Shown here piece by piece: positions 1-9,868 of a stretch of DNA of 64,000 nt. The notes below the pieces were generated by a model. The model ran no database searches. It saw only the letters and a list, made by a program, of their open reading frames with translations, and had not been told where the DNA came from. The translations under genes were made by a program, and so were the position numbers. The stretch comes from Pseudoalteromonas piscicida (GTDB lineage: Bacteria > Pseudomonadota > Gammaproteobacteria > Enterobacterales > Alteromonadaceae), in NCBI RefSeq assembly GCF_002744175.1, contig NZ_NKHF01000062.1, positions 62,001 through 126,000 on the forward strand, read 5' to 3'. Numbering within the stretch: the first letter of the stretch is position 1; the number at the start of each line of letters is the position of its first letter.

Positions 1-69
1 TTGCTTTTGGCTTGCTCTAGATTCAACAATCTTCAACCATTCGGCATGTTTTAGCGTCCGTTGTGTCAT
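1..69 (-). CDS. Partial gene start, possibly an IS66-type accessory ORF
   Basis: A minus-strand reading frame starts with ATG at 69 and runs open off the left edge (23 codons visible). A GGAGAG ribosome-binding site lies about 4 bases upstream of the ATG. The visible residues begin MTQRTLKHAEWLKIVES, a charged helical start with a W-L-x-x-V pattern. Small TnpA-like first ORFs of IS66-type elements begin in a similar way (Thr/Arg-rich start, then a helix before an HTH). That assignment is inference from 23 residues only; it could equally be an unrelated small DNA-binding protein. Confidence 0.4.
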   Translation of the reverse strand, partial: MTQRTLKHAEWLKIVESRASQKQ

Positions 70-425
70 TGATACTCTCCGTTTTTGCATGTTGTTATTT
101 AAGCGCTGCAATGTGGAGTAAAGATGGAGTGTCAAAACATCAGACCAGTGCCGTTATGAGGTATAAGGTAGATCAAAAAATTCTTTATTATTGATGTAAG
201 AATAATTCTAAAATCCGCGTCTTTTCTTAGATAGAAAGCTTAATATTAGGTGAGTATTAACTAAGTAAGTACCAACCTTTTAGTCGGAAGTCGAATAGTC
301 AGCAGATTCTGTTGTGTTGTTAACTTATTTACGCAATACGAAGTTGATTTCCCTTCAGAACGACCAAATTAAGTAAACGTATGCTTTTTATTGACGCTGC
401 GTTCAACATATTCACGGGACAAACT
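70..425. promoter_or_regulatory. Divergent intergenic region before the TonB receptor
   Basis: About 350 bases between the left-edge gene and the first receptor. It is AT-rich around 170-260 and must hold both promoters. I see no clear Fur-type box or strong palindrome. The frame of the receptor is open from an ATG at 381, but that part does not look like the protein start (see next entry). Confidence 0.35.
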
Positions 426-2969
426 ATGCAATTTTTGAATAACAAGCTAGAAAACGCGGTTCGCAAGCCTATCTCGTTGGCTGTCGGCGCTGCGCTTCTT
501 TCAACTATTTCAGTTCACGCACAAGCGGAGAGTAACAACACAGAAGCCAAAGAAAGTGTTGAAGTCATCGAGATCACAGGGACAAGAAGAAGCCTTCGTA
601 GTGTCGCTGAAAGTACCGTACCGGTAGATGTGATCTCTTTAGATGACATGCAAAGTACCGGTCAGTTAGAGCTGAGCCAAGTACTAACTACTCTTGTACC
701 GAGTTTCAACTTCCCTAACTCTACGCTTGCTGATGGCACCGATCATGCTCGTCCTGCGGTACTTAGAGGCCTAGCACCAGACCACACATTGGTACTTGTT
801 AATGGCAAGCGTCGCCATGCCGGGGCTTTACTTAATTTAAATGGCACTGTGGGCCGTGGCTCAACAGCGGTTGATTTAAATACTATTCCAGCTGCTGCAA
901 TTAAACGTGTTGAAGTACTGCGTGATGGTGCGGCTGCGCAATACGGATCAGATGCCATCGCTGGTGTTATTAATATTGTTCTTAAAGATGCAGAAGAAGG
1001 CGGCAGTATCAGTGTGACTTATGGTGAGCACGATACACAAATGGCGGGTGTACCTGATTTATTAGAAACCCGTAGCAATGCTGAAGGCGACTTAGATTTT
1101 GTATTAGGTGGTGACCGTAAGCGTAACGATGGTGGCACAACCACGATTGGTGCTAACATCGGCTTTGCTCTAGGTAACGATGGCTTTATAAACTTGTCTG
1201 CTGAGTATAGAGATAAGAACCCAACGAATCGTTCAGGCTTTGATCCACGAGAGCAGTATGCTCGCGATGAAAATGGTCAACTAGACTCGAGAGAATTTTC
1301 ATTTGACCGTTACAATCATCGCTTTGGTAAGGCTGAAGTGGAAGATTTTGCATTATTCTATAATGCTGGCTACAACCTAAATGGTGATACTGAGCTTTAC
1401 TCATTTGGTAGCTACTCAACACGTGAAGGTAATTCAGGTGGCTTTTATCGTCGCGCAAAAGACAGCCGTAATCTTACCGCTGTCTATCCTGAGGGATTCT
1501 TACCACAAATCGTTAGTGATGTAGATGACTATTCGTTTGCAGTAGGCGTGAAAGGTACTGCTGGCGAGTGGGACTACGATGTTAGTACTAACATTGGTAC
1601 CAATGACTTTTCGCTAGGCGTAGTCAATAGCTTAAATACCTCAATGGGCGCAACGAGCCCTACAGAATTTGATAACGGTGCATTGGTTTATTCGCAGTGG
1701 CTGGTTAATGCTGACGCAAAAACGGTATTGGACTTAGGGCTACCAGACGATGTGTTTGTCACTATTGGTGCTGAATACCGTCGTGAAACTTATGAAATCG
1801 AAGTGGGTGAAGAGGCCTCATACCTCACTGTGTTAGACGCAGAGGGTAACCCTGTCGCTGCTGGTGGTGCTCAAGTCTTAGCTGGATTCTCACCAGCAAG
1901 TGCGGTTGATGAGTCTCGTCACAACATTGCTTTATTTGCAGAGTTTGATACGTATTTAACACAGGACTGGAACTTAGTGTTGGCTGGTCGTTTCGAAGAT
2001 TACAGCGACTTTGGCAGTACCTTTACTAGCAAATTGGCTTCGCGTTATGTGGTGTCTGACAATTTATCACTACGTGGCGCTATCAGCACGGGCTTTAGAG
2101 CCCCTTCTCTTGCGCAAACTTCGTATAAATCAATCGCTACAGTATTCGAAAATGGTGTGCCAAGTGAAGTGGGTCACTTCCCTGTTGGTACAACAGCGGC
2201 AAAAGCGCTAGGTGCTCGTGAATTAGAGCCTGAAGAATCAGTTAATATGACTGCTGGCTTTGTGTATACGCTAGATGCCTTCTCATTTACAGTTGACGCC
2301 TATCAAATTGATATTGACGATCGCATAGTGCTTTCTGAAAACCTAAGCGGTCCAGAAGTCATTAATATTCTGCAACAAGCGGGTGAGCTAAATACGCAAA
2401 GCGTGAGATACTTCACTAATGCCATTGACTCTCGCACTAAAGGCGTTGATGTTGTTGCTACTTATAGCTTAGATCTTGCTGATTATGGCAATTTGCGTTT
2501 AAGTGCCGCGGTAAATATTAACGATACTGAAGTAACTCACGTTAAAGCGAACCCCGCAGAGCTTGAAGCGCTTGGCGATAGCTATGAGTATTTTGCGCGT
2601 CGTGAAATTGCTCGATTTGAAGACGGCACACCAAAAGATAAATGGAATTTGGCTGCAATTTGGCAGTATGGTGATTGGCAAACCACCTTGCGAGCGACAC
2701 GTTATGGTGAAACCGTTGATTCTTCAAGTGCCGTTGAGGGTGATGAGGTATTAGATGCTAAGTGGATCACTGATTTAGAAGTTGCTTATAACCTAGGCGA
2801 TAACTGGAAGTTTGCTGTGGGAGCCAACAACCTATTTGACCAGTATCCTCAAGATACGGTGAGTAATATTGGTTTTACAACGTTTAACCAAATCTTCCCT
2901 TACTCTGCGTTCTCGGCATATAACACCGATGGTCGCTTTGTGTATGGCAACATTAGCTACCGCTTCTAA
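426..2969 (+). CDS. TonB-dependent outer-membrane receptor
   Basis: Outer-membrane, TonB-energised uptake receptor of about 847 residues, substrate unknown. The start at 426 is chosen over the in-frame ATG at 381 because it opens directly into a signal peptide (MQFLNNKLENAV, basic stretch, then a hydrophobic core ending at VHAQAES). A TonB-box-like segment (VEVIEITGTRR) follows, then the plug domain with RGLAPDHTLVLVNGKRRH and the classic VEVLRDGAAAQYGSDAIAGVINIVLK pattern split over roughly residues 130-190. The rest is a 22-strand-type barrel ending in YGNISYRF, with the C-terminal aromatic expected of an outer-membrane protein. It stands alone, with its own terminator and no transporter partner, so the ligand cannot be inferred. 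The plug resembles large receptors common in Alteromonadales. Confidence 0.92.
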   Translation: MQFLNNKLENAVRKPISLAVGAALLSTISVHAQAESNNTEAKESVEVIEITGTRRSLRSVAESTVPVDVISLDDMQSTGQLELSQVLTTLVPSFNFPNSTLADGTDHARPAVLRGLAPDHTLVLVNGKRRHAGALLNLNGTVGRGSTAVDLNTIPAAAIKRVEVLRDGAAAQYGSDAIAGVINIVLKDAEEGGSISVTYGEHDTQMAGVPDLLETRSNAEGDLDFVLGGDRKRNDGGTTTIGANIGFALGNDGFINLSAEYRDKNPTNRSGFDPREQYARDENGQLDSREFSFDRYNHRFGKAEVEDFALFYNAGYNLNGDTELYSFGSYSTREGNSGGFYRRAKDSRNLTAVYPEGFLPQIVSDVDDYSFAVGVKGTAGEWDYDVSTNIGTNDFSLGVVNSLNTSMGATSPTEFDNGALVYSQWLVNADAKTVLDLGLPDDVFVTIGAEYRRETYEIEVGEEASYLTVLDAEGNPVAAGGAQVLAGFSPASAVDESRHNIALFAEFDTYLTQDWNLVLAGRFEDYSDFGSTFTSKLASRYVVSDNLSLRGAISTGFRAPSLAQTSYKSIATVFENGVPSEVGHFPVGTTAAKALGARELEPEESVNMTAGFVYTLDAFSFTVDAYQIDIDDRIVLSENLSGPEVINILQQAGELNTQSVRYFTNAIDSRTKGVDVVATYSLDLADYGNLRLSAAVNINDTEVTHVKANPAELEALGDSYEYFARREIARFEDGTPKDKWNLAAIWQYGDWQTTLRATRYGETVDSSSAVEGDEVLDAKWITDLEVAYNLGDNWKFAVGANNLFDQYPQDTVSNIGFTTFNQIFPYSAFSAYNTDGRFVYGNISYRF

Positions 2970-2989
2970 TACTAATTTTTAAAAAGATG

Positions 2990-3017
2990 AAAGGCCAAGC
3001 AAATGCTTGGCCTTTTT
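2990..3017 (+). terminator. Rho-independent terminator of the TonB receptor
   Basis: Perfect 11-bp stem AAAGGCCAAGC / GCTTGGCCTTT with an AAAT loop, followed by a run of T. It starts 20 bases after the receptor stop codon. Confidence 0.9.
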
Positions 3018-3028
3018 GTTTCTTAATT

Positions 3029-3160
3029 GACTTGAACTTCGGATATTCAATGCCTTCCTAGCAGCTAGGATTTAGCGTTAACCGCGTTGAATTCACTTTT
3101 AATAGCTGGCTGTGGGATAACAGTTGCCTAAAAACAAGTTGTTATCCCAAGCTCTGATTA
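3029..3160 (+). repeat. MITE-like element, copy 1 (short variant)
   Basis: The left end GAACTTCGGATATTCAATGCC and its interior (CTAGCAGCT, TTTAGCGTTAACC, GTTGAATTCACTT, AATAGCTGG) match the elements at 12353-12590 (inverted) and 54236-54472. The right end reads GAGCTTGGGATAAC on the other strand, so the ends are imperfect terminal inverted repeats. Inside, TGGGATAACA and TTGTTATCCCA form a hairpin. At about 130 bp it is shorter than the other two copies and seems internally deleted. It abuts the stop codon of the histidine kinase gene. Confidence 0.75.
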
Positions 3161-3161
3161 C

Positions 3162-5231
3162 TTACAATTCGGGGTCATTTTCTACTGGGGTATCTACCGC
3201 ATGAGGTAGATCTATTTGTATACACAGGCCACCAAATTTACCTGACTTCACACTGATTTTTCCATTCATCGCTTCTATGATGCTTTTACAAATAGAAAGG
3301 CCTAATCCCGATCCCCCTGTGGCACGGCTTCGCGAAGCTTCAACTCGGTAAAGCCGTTCGAACAATTTACTCTGCTCATCCTCTGATACCCCAGGCGAGC
3401 TATCATCGACCTGTAAAAATAACCCATGCTTATTCACAACAGCCTTAAATCTCACTTTTCCTGGTTTGTCTGTATATAAGCAGGCATTTTTCGCGAGGTT
3501 ATCTATAACGCGATCTAGCTTTGGTTTATCAATGTAGATAGCCGCAGTATCATCAACGTGAATGTCGGCAATAAACTGTAGCTGATTACTCGTTACTAAC
3601 CTATCAATGTCATAGACATAGCTTTGAATAACGGTTTGAGCATCATGTTGTTGACTATGGATCACTAGTGCGTCGTGGTCGGCCTGAGAAAGCTGATAAA
3701 CATTCGAGATAAGATCGTTAAGTTGGTTGATTTTGTTATTTATTTTCGCATAAGCCAAGGTGCTATCATCAATGAGGTTATGCTCCATCGCTTCAATATG
3801 CAGCTTTAATACGCTAAGCGGTGTGCGAAGCTCATGGGAGATATCAGCGAGCATTTTGTCTTTATGTTCGATGTTTAATTGGTACATTTTCGCTTTTAAG
3901 TCAGCATTTCTGTGTTTAACAATAAAAAATCCAACAAAAAATAAACCTGCCAAGAAAGTAGCGATTGCGGTAATTAACCACATTTGTGTTGATAGCTTTG
4001 CATTTTTTAGGTTGCTCTCTGCCAGTGCTTGAGTATTTCTAGCTTGTTCGAGTTCTTGGGCTTGGATCAGTGCATCAATACTTGCCTTGTAGGTACTGAC
4101 TTGCTTTTTGATATTCTCGGCATGCAACCATGACTGCAGTTCTGAGGTGGACTTCATAAGCTGATATGCTTCTTTGTAGTCTTGAGTATAAGCTAACGTA
4201 AATGCCTTAAGACGATGATATTTTTCTAGTAATACTTCAGCTGTTTCTATCTCTGTTAATTCATCAAGCTTAGTCAATAGCTTCTGGGCTTCGGGTATTT
4301 CTTCACGCGCTAATCTGACCTCGAGCTCAGTTAAATAAGCGTAGAACTGTTGTAGTGTAGAGCTTGTTTGGGAAGCATATTCAACGCCCGCTAGCGCATC
4401 TGTCAGCGCGCTATCTAGGTCAGACTTTGCTATATAGATAAGTGCCGATGTGCGATAAGAGCGGCTTAATGAAACTCTAGCGTTTAATTGTTTTAAAAAC
4501 TCAATCGCTTCTTTAATTTGTGATAAGGCCTCGTCAGTTTTACCATTTTGAAATTTTAACTCGGCCAACCTAAGCGCAGTACCTGCCACATTTCGTAATT
4601 CCTTTGAAGCTTTGTCGGCAGCCAGCGCTTGTTGAAAAAAGTACTCAGCGTTTTCTTTGTCACCCAATCGAATTGAAATATCTCCGAGGTTGTAAAAGTT
4701 AGCGCCTTGCTTTTCGTATTGGTCCGTTCCTTTTAACAGTTCGTATGCTTTTAGATGGTATTGCATCGATTGGGCTAGTAGATTTCTGTGATCAGCAACA
4801 ACGCCTAAATTATTGTAGGTTTGGGCGATTAGGTTCGACTTGTTCATCGTTTGAGCCGACGTAAGTGCTTTTAGGTAAAAATGTTCTGCTTGCTCAAGTT
4901 TACTTAAACTTCGGTAATTAATACCTATTTCTCTATATAGATCGTATTTACGACTCTCAGTCAGGAAAAATTGCTGCTCAATAAAGTTCAGAGTCGATAT
5001 CGATTTTTCATATAGATCCTGCTTTCTATAAATCATAGCCTGCAGGTAGATGGCTTGATAACGCGTATCTTCATCTTCACTGTCGTCAATCTGCTCAATC
5101 ATTGCGAGCGCTTCGTTATATTTACCCGCTATTTCAAGCGATTTTAGTTCTGAAATCACGGTCTTGTCTGCTTGACAATGAAATGCAGCAAGTAAAGCAA
5201 GTATGGGTAGTATGTTCCTAAAAGGATTCAT
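3162..5231 (-). CDS. Orphan sensor histidine kinase with periplasmic TPR domain
   Basis: Membrane histidine kinase, 689 residues. It has a signal-peptide-like start (residues 1-21), then a long helical region of about nine TPR-like repeats (roughly 30-380, with N-Y-N-L-G-x motifs), a coiled linker (380-412), and one transmembrane helix (about 416-439). The kinase core follows: H-box DISHELRTPL with the phospho-acceptor near His466, an N-box with DNLAKNACLY, G1 DDSSPGV and G2 GGSGLGLSICK. All catalytic motifs are intact. No response regulator is adjacent, so the partner lies elsewhere. TPR sensors of this form are common in Alteromonadales and probably sense a periplasmic protein or peptide, which is an inference. 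The upstream side faces the repeat array at 5401-5647. Confidence 0.9.
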   Translation of the reverse strand: MNPFRNILPILALLAAFHCQADKTVISELKSLEIAGKYNEALAMIEQIDDSEDEDTRYQAIYLQAMIYRKQDLYEKSISTLNFIEQQFFLTESRKYDLYREIGINYRSLSKLEQAEHFYLKALTSAQTMNKSNLIAQTYNNLGVVADHRNLLAQSMQYHLKAYELLKGTDQYEKQGANFYNLGDISIRLGDKENAEYFFQQALAADKASKELRNVAGTALRLAELKFQNGKTDEALSQIKEAIEFLKQLNARVSLSRSYRTSALIYIAKSDLDSALTDALAGVEYASQTSSTLQQFYAYLTELEVRLAREEIPEAQKLLTKLDELTEIETAEVLLEKYHRLKAFTLAYTQDYKEAYQLMKSTSELQSWLHAENIKKQVSTYKASIDALIQAQELEQARNTQALAESNLKNAKLSTQMWLITAIATFLAGLFFVGFFIVKHRNADLKAKMYQLNIEHKDKMLADISHELRTPLSVLKLHIEAMEHNLIDDSTLAYAKINNKINQLNDLISNVYQLSQADHDALVIHSQQHDAQTVIQSYVYDIDRLVTSNQLQFIADIHVDDTAAIYIDKPKLDRVIDNLAKNACLYTDKPGKVRFKAVVNKHGLFLQVDDSSPGVSEDEQSKLFERLYRVEASRSRATGGSGLGLSICKSIIEAMNGKISVKSGKFGGLCIQIDLPHAVDTPVENDPEL

Positions 5232-5400
5232 ATAGCAAATTCATCTAGATTTATTCGATGTTACAGTGTGACACTGAAAAGTGGGGTAAATATGGAAAGT
5301 GTAAAGGGGGTTTACAACAAAATAGTAAAGCTCCAGACTAAAGAATAGTAATATTATGATATTTAGCCAAAAAAATCCCAGAACAAAATTTTACTAAGTA

Positions 5401-5647
5401 AGTTAGTAAAAATGTGACCTGTCGAAGATTTAGTTAGTAAAAATTTGGTTTGTGAAGGTTGTAAAGGCGAAAAAACACACGGTTTTTAGCTGGGATCTGG
5501 GATCATGTCGATAAGATCGGGATCATTTTGCTTTAAGTTAATAAAAGTCTGATCCATAAACCTAACTGGTTAGTAAAAATATGATCTAAATAATAGTAGT
5601 TGGTAAAAGCGTGATCTGTATAGTGAAGGCTAGTAAAAATGTGATCC
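5401..5647 (+). repeat. Array of six ~20-bp repeats phased at about 30 bp
   Basis: Degenerate copies of AGTTAGTAAAAATGTGATCT start at 5401, 5431, 5536, 5568, 5598 and 5628. Start-to-start spacings are 30, 105, 32, 30 and 30 bp. In the 105-bp gap, GGGATC occurs at 5492, 5499 and 5519 (the last as GGGATCATTTTGCTTTAA), which resembles the same unit on the opposite strand. No ORF crosses the array. It lies between the kinase start (5231) and the aceA terminator (5655). It could be the remnant ends of an IS21-type element, which carry several internal repeats, or a multi-site protein-binding region. Confidence 0.7.
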
Positions 5648-5654
5648 AGAATAG

Positions 5655-5676
5655 ATAAAAGGGCCTTGCGGCCCTT
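5655..5676 (-). terminator. aceA terminator
   Basis: On the minus strand, AAGGGCC-GCAA-GGCCCTT is followed by TTATC, 40 bases past the aceA stop codon. Confidence 0.8.
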
Positions 5677-5717
5677 GCTGATTAAGGAACTATATAAGTA
5701 GCTATCTAAATCGACTA

Positions 5718-7322
5718 TTAGAATTGGTTCATCGTGTTGGCTTCACCGCCAGCTTTTAGTGCGTTTTCTCCAGAGAAGTACTCTTTATGGGTGTCGCCAA
5801 TATTAGAACCCGCTAGGTCTTGGTGTTTTACTGATGCTTGCTCGCGACGGATTTCTTGTCGTTGAACATCACGTACATAGGCAAGCATCCCCGCATCACC
5901 AAAATAGCCTTCGGCCAAAATATCCGTGCTTAGCGCTGCGGTGTGATACGTTGGCAATGTAATAAGATGGTGGAAAATCCCCGCTTCTCTTGCCGAATCA
6001 CGTTGGAAGTTTTGCACCAACTGGTCGGCTTCAGTTGCAAGCTCTGTGGCATCCAGTTCTGGTGCCATTAGTACTTTTGCATCAGCACTAGGATCTGGGT
6101 AAGCGGAAAGGTCTTTGCCTTGCTCTTGCCATTGTTGATAAACCTGCTCACGGAACTTCAGTGTCCAGTTGAACGAAGGCGAGTTATTGTACACTAGCTT
6201 AGCATTAGGTACTTGCTCACGAACTCGGTTAACCAGCTCTGCGATTTGTTCGATATTTGGCTTTTCGGTTTCAATCCATAATAGATCTGCACCAGATTGA
6301 AGACTAGTTACACAATCAAGTACAACGCGGTCTTTTTCTGTGCCCGCTCTGAATTGATACAAACCGTTGTCTAAGCGAACCGGTTTTTGTAGCTCACCAC
6401 CCAGTTTAATTGCCATCTCACCTTCTTGTAAGTCAGCAGCTGAGGTAACAGGTGTGGTATCTAAATAGCTAGTGTATTGGCTTGCAAGGTCACCTGGTGC
6501 TTTTGATACTGGCACTTTTTGCGTCAAACTCGCGCCTAGAGAGTCAGTACGGGCCACAATAATGCCGTCTTCAACACCAAGTTCAAGGAAAGCGTAACGC
6601 ACAGCGTTAATTTTGGCTAAAAAGTCTTCATGGGGAACCGTCACTTTACCCGCTTGGTGACCGCACTGTTTTGCATCCGATACCTGGTTTTCGATTTGAA
6701 TTGCACAAGCTCCAGCTTCAATCATTTGTTTAGCTAACAGGTAGGTTGCTTCTTCGTTACCAAAACCGGCATCAATATCAGCAATAATAGGCACTACATG
6801 GGTGTCAAAGTTATCAATTTTGTTGAGGATCTCTGTTGTATCTTGGCCTTTTGCTCTTGCTGCATCAAGGTCTTTGTAGAGATGATCTAGCTCTCTTGCA
6901 TCAGCCTGCTTAAGGAATGTGTAGATCTCTTCAATCAATGCAGGAACCGCTGTTTTTTCATGCATACTTTGGTCTGGCAGTGGGCCAAATTCAGAGCGTA
7001 GTGCTGCCACCATCCAGCCACTTAAGTAAACGTAAGAACGTTTTGTGGTTTTATTGTGACGTTTAACTGCCATCATCATTTGCTGTGCGGTAAAGCCATG
7101 CCAACACCCTAGTGACTGCGTGTACTGGCTGCTGTCTGCGTCGTATGCTGCCATGTCTTTACGCATCACCTTTGCCGTGTACTTTGCGATATCTAACCCG
7201 GTTTTAAAACGGTTTTGTAGGTGCATACGACTGGCATACTCAGGACTGATAGACTGCCAAGTTTTTCCTTGGCTCTGACATAAACTAGAGAAACGATCTA
7301 ACTGAGTTTGATACTGAGACAT
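5718..7322 (-). CDS. aceA: Isocitrate lyase (glyoxylate shunt), long form
   Basis: Splits isocitrate into glyoxylate and succinate, the first step of the glyoxylate bypass in the cytoplasm. The protein has 534 residues, the longer class found in Pseudomonas and marine gammaproteobacteria rather than the ~430-residue E. coli type. Visible motifs are the active-site loop AKQCGHQAGK with catalytic Cys220, the metal-site stretch VPIIADIDAGFGN, and YNNSPSFNW near the C-terminus. The ATG at 7322 is preceded by AAGGAAGC about 8 bases upstream. The gene is divergent from glcB, the enzyme that uses its product, so the pair forms a complete shunt. The KQCGH form of the signature, in place of KKCGH, is as I recall usual for this long class. 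Confidence 0.96.
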   Translation of the reverse strand: MSQYQTQLDRFSSLCQSQGKTWQSISPEYASRMHLQNRFKTGLDIAKYTAKVMRKDMAAYDADSSQYTQSLGCWHGFTAQQMMMAVKRHNKTTKRSYVYLSGWMVAALRSEFGPLPDQSMHEKTAVPALIEEIYTFLKQADARELDHLYKDLDAARAKGQDTTEILNKIDNFDTHVVPIIADIDAGFGNEEATYLLAKQMIEAGACAIQIENQVSDAKQCGHQAGKVTVPHEDFLAKINAVRYAFLELGVEDGIIVARTDSLGASLTQKVPVSKAPGDLASQYTSYLDTTPVTSAADLQEGEMAIKLGGELQKPVRLDNGLYQFRAGTEKDRVVLDCVTSLQSGADLLWIETEKPNIEQIAELVNRVREQVPNAKLVYNNSPSFNWTLKFREQVYQQWQEQGKDLSAYPDPSADAKVLMAPELDATELATEADQLVQNFQRDSAREAGIFHHLITLPTYHTAALSTDILAEGYFGDAGMLAYVRDVQRQEIRREQASVKHQDLAGSNIGDTHKEYFSGENALKAGGEANTMNQF

Positions 7323-7569
7323 AATTAGCTTCCTTCGAACGGGTACTATAAATCAAATTAAATTCTGGTTGTTTGTTACACGAAGCCATCCGGTGTGAGA
7401 GTGGTTGGCTGCGGGCTTAATTAAACACTAGGCTGAGAATGTAGATTTTTTAAATTTATAGTTGTTATTGTGAGTATATTTATTGTGAATGGTAAAAGGG
7501 GTTCGTTTTTCCGAAAATTGTTTTATGTTTGTTCTATCCCGTTCAAAAAATGTTAATCAAGGACTCTCC
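7323..7569. promoter_or_regulatory. Divergent aceA-glcB promoter region
   Basis: These 247 bases separate two divergent shunt genes and must carry both promoters. The part nearer glcB (7440-7480) is very AT-rich. I could not identify a specific operator. An open frame extends glcB upstream to 7489 but lacks a ribosome-binding site. Confidence 0.5.
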
Positions 7570-9747
7570 ATGAGCAAGTATGTCACTCTTTCTGGCTTGC
7601 AGATTGCGTCACCATTGGCGCAGTTTGTTGAGCAATCTTTACTTCCCGGTACAGGTATTTCGGTCAATCAATTTTGGCAAGGCGTGGCGGATATTTTTTC
7701 TACGCTCGGTCCACAGAATCGGGCATTACTGGAAAAACGTGATGCACTTCAACAGCAGATCGATGACTATCACCTCTCTCATCAAGATTGGCAATCAGTT
7801 GAATATCGGACATTTCTTGAATCTATAGGTTACCTCCAACCTGAGCCTGAAGACTTTACTATCGAAACCGAGCATGTAGAGCCCGAAATTGCGAGCGCTG
7901 CAGGACCTCAATTAGTGGTTCCTGTGAGTAATGCTAGATTTGCACTCAATGCTGCAAATGCGCGCTGGGGCTCGTTATACGATGCTCTTTATGGTACGGA
8001 TGTGCTTGGTGAAGACGATGGGGCCGAGCGTACTAAAGCCTATAACCCAACTCGTGGGTTTAAAGTTATGGCTTACGCTAGACAGTTTCTCGATAAAGCA
8101 CTGCCGTTGACTGAGGGCTCTCATATTGAGAGTACAAATTACGCGATTTTAGATGGCAACTTGGTAATTACACTCAACGATAGTACCCAAGTCAGGTTGC
8201 AACAACCAGATCAGTTGGTGGGGTATCAAGGGGAAGCACAAAACCCAAGTGCTATTTTGCTCTGCCACCACGATCTTCATATTGAGATCCAAATAGATCC
8301 ACATCATCCAATCGGACAAGCAGATAAAGCTGGGATCAAAGATGTTATTCTTGAAGCTGCGCTTACGACTATTATGGACTGCGAAGACTCGGTTGCAGCG
8401 GTGGATGCCGAAGACAAAGTGTTGGTATATCAAAATTGGTTGGGCTTAATGAAGGGGAGCTTGAGCGAGACCTTTGAAAAGTCTGGACAATCACTGACCC
8501 GAACATTAAATGCAGACAGAAGTTACGTAGACACGCAAGGGCAACGCATGGCCCTTAAAGGTCGTTCAATGATGTTTGTGCGCAATGTTGGTCACCTAAT
8601 GACAACGCCAGCGGTACTAGATGCAGAAGGAAACGAGCAGTTCGAAGGGATCTTAGATGCCATTATGACAAGCACAGCGGCGCTGCATGATCTTCAGGGC
8701 AATAGTCCATTTAAAAACTCGACAGCAGCCAGCATAAATATCGTGAAACCAAAGATGCATGGGCCTGAAGAAGTTGCTTTTACTGATACCCTATTTAGTC
8801 GAGTTGAAGCCCTGCTCTCGCTGCCCAAAAATACCATTAAAATGGGAATTATGGATGAAGAGCGTCGTACTTCGGTAAACTTAAAAGCGTGTATTGCTGC
8901 CGCTAAGCAGCGCGTTGTATTTATCAATACCGGCTTTTTAGATAGAACGGGCGATGAAATTCATACCTCGATGCTCGCAGGCCCTGTACTGCCAAAAGCG
9001 GCAATTAAAGGCCAGTCTTGGATAGCGGCTTATGAAGATCAAAACGTGGATATAGGTCTTAAAACTGGTTTTAGAAAAAAGGCGCAAATAGGCAAAGGTA
9101 TGTGGCCAATGCCAGATAAAATGGCGTTAATGATGGAACAAAAGCAAGGTCACCCCGAGTCTGGGGCGAATACTGCGTGGGTGCCCTCTCCTACCGCTGC
9201 AACGCTTCATGCGATGCACTACCACTATGTGGATGTATTTGCGCGCCAGCTCGAGATAAAAACACGTCAGCAGGCGTCGCTCGACAGCTTACTTACGCCC
9301 CCTTTGATGTTAGAGAACAATCTGTCTGCAGAGGATATTCAAGCTGAATTAGACAACAATGCGCAAGGCATATTGGGCTACGTGGTACGTTGGATAGATC
9401 AAGGTGTAGGCTGCTCAAAAGTGCCTGATATCAATCACATTGGATTAATGGAAGACAGAGCAACCCTTAGGATCTCAAGCCAGCATATCGCTAACTGGTT
9501 ATATCATGGCATTTGCAGCGAAGAACAAGTGGAAAAAACGTTTAGACGCATGGCGGCTGTAGTCGATGGTCAAAACGCAAATGATAGTCTCTACCAACCA
9601 ATGCTCAATGACCACAAACCACTTAACGAAAACCTCGCTTATAAAGCAGCATTATCTTTGGTATTTGAAGGTCGAGTGCAGCCCAATGGGTATACTGAGC
9701 CGCTGCTTCACGCCTATCGACAGGCCTTCAAGCAACAGGCTAATTAA
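7570..9747 (+). CDS. glcB: Malate synthase G
   Basis: Condenses glyoxylate with acetyl-CoA to malate, the second step of the glyoxylate bypass. The start at 7570 ([13 protein letters not shown]) has AAGGA about 7 bases upstream and gives 725 residues, matching the usual ~723 of the G isoform. The open frame from 7489 adds 27 residues unlike the family. Visible motifs include [17 protein letters not shown], the [14 protein letters not shown] segment, [30 protein letters not shown] and [15 protein letters not shown] with catalytic acidic residues. A terminator follows. The G isoform replaces the aceB type here. Confidence 0.96.
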   Translation: MSKYVTLSGLQIASPLAQFVEQSLLPGTGISVNQFWQGVADIFSTLGPQNRALLEKRDALQQQIDDYHLSHQDWQSVEYRTFLESIGYLQPEPEDFTIETEHVEPEIASAAGPQLVVPVSNARFALNAANARWGSLYDALYGTDVLGEDDGAERTKAYNPTRGFKVMAYARQFLDKALPLTEGSHIESTNYAILDGNLVITLNDSTQVRLQQPDQLVGYQGEAQNPSAILLCHHDLHIEIQIDPHHPIGQADKAGIKDVILEAALTTIMDCEDSVAAVDAEDKVLVYQNWLGLMKGSLSETFEKSGQSLTRTLNADRSYVDTQGQRMALKGRSMMFVRNVGHLMTTPAVLDAEGNEQFEGILDAIMTSTAALHDLQGNSPFKNSTAASINIVKPKMHGPEEVAFTDTLFSRVEALLSLPKNTIKMGIMDEERRTSVNLKACIAAAKQRVVFINTGFLDRTGDEIHTSMLAGPVLPKAAIKGQSWIAAYEDQNVDIGLKTGFRKKAQIGKGMWPMPDKMALMMEQKQGHPESGANTAWVPSPTAATLHAMHYHYVDVFARQLEIKTRQQASLDSLLTPPLMLENNLSAEDIQAELDNNAQGILGYVVRWIDQGVGCSKVPDINHIGLMEDRATLRISSQHIANWLYHGICSEEQVEKTFRRMAAVVDGQNANDSLYQPMLNDHKPLNENLAYKAALSLVFEGRVQPNGYTEPLLHAYRQAFKQQAN

Positions 9748-9777
9748 CACCTCTTTCATTTCGATGTCACTCAAGTC

Positions 9778-9801
9778 AAGGCTGGTTAATCCAGCCTTTT
9801 T
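9778..9801 (+). terminator. glcB terminator
   Basis: Stem AAGGCTGG / CCAGCCTT with a 5-base loop, followed by TTT. Confidence 0.85.
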
Positions 9802-9868
9802 GGCTTTTATGTTTGTGTAGAGGCAATCTCAGATCTACAAGCCTGTATTTATATCTCGCAGTTATACT

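Noticed and set aside
5401..5647. CRISPR array
   Set aside because: The repeats are degenerate (about 20 bp), the gaps between most of them only about 10 bp, and there are no cas genes; CRISPR spacers are longer and repeats near-identical.
5718..7322. Isocitrate lyase with altered active site (KQCGH)
   Set aside because: The catalytic Cys, Gly and His are all present, and this variant is, from memory, usual in the long-form class, so it is not taken as a loss of function.
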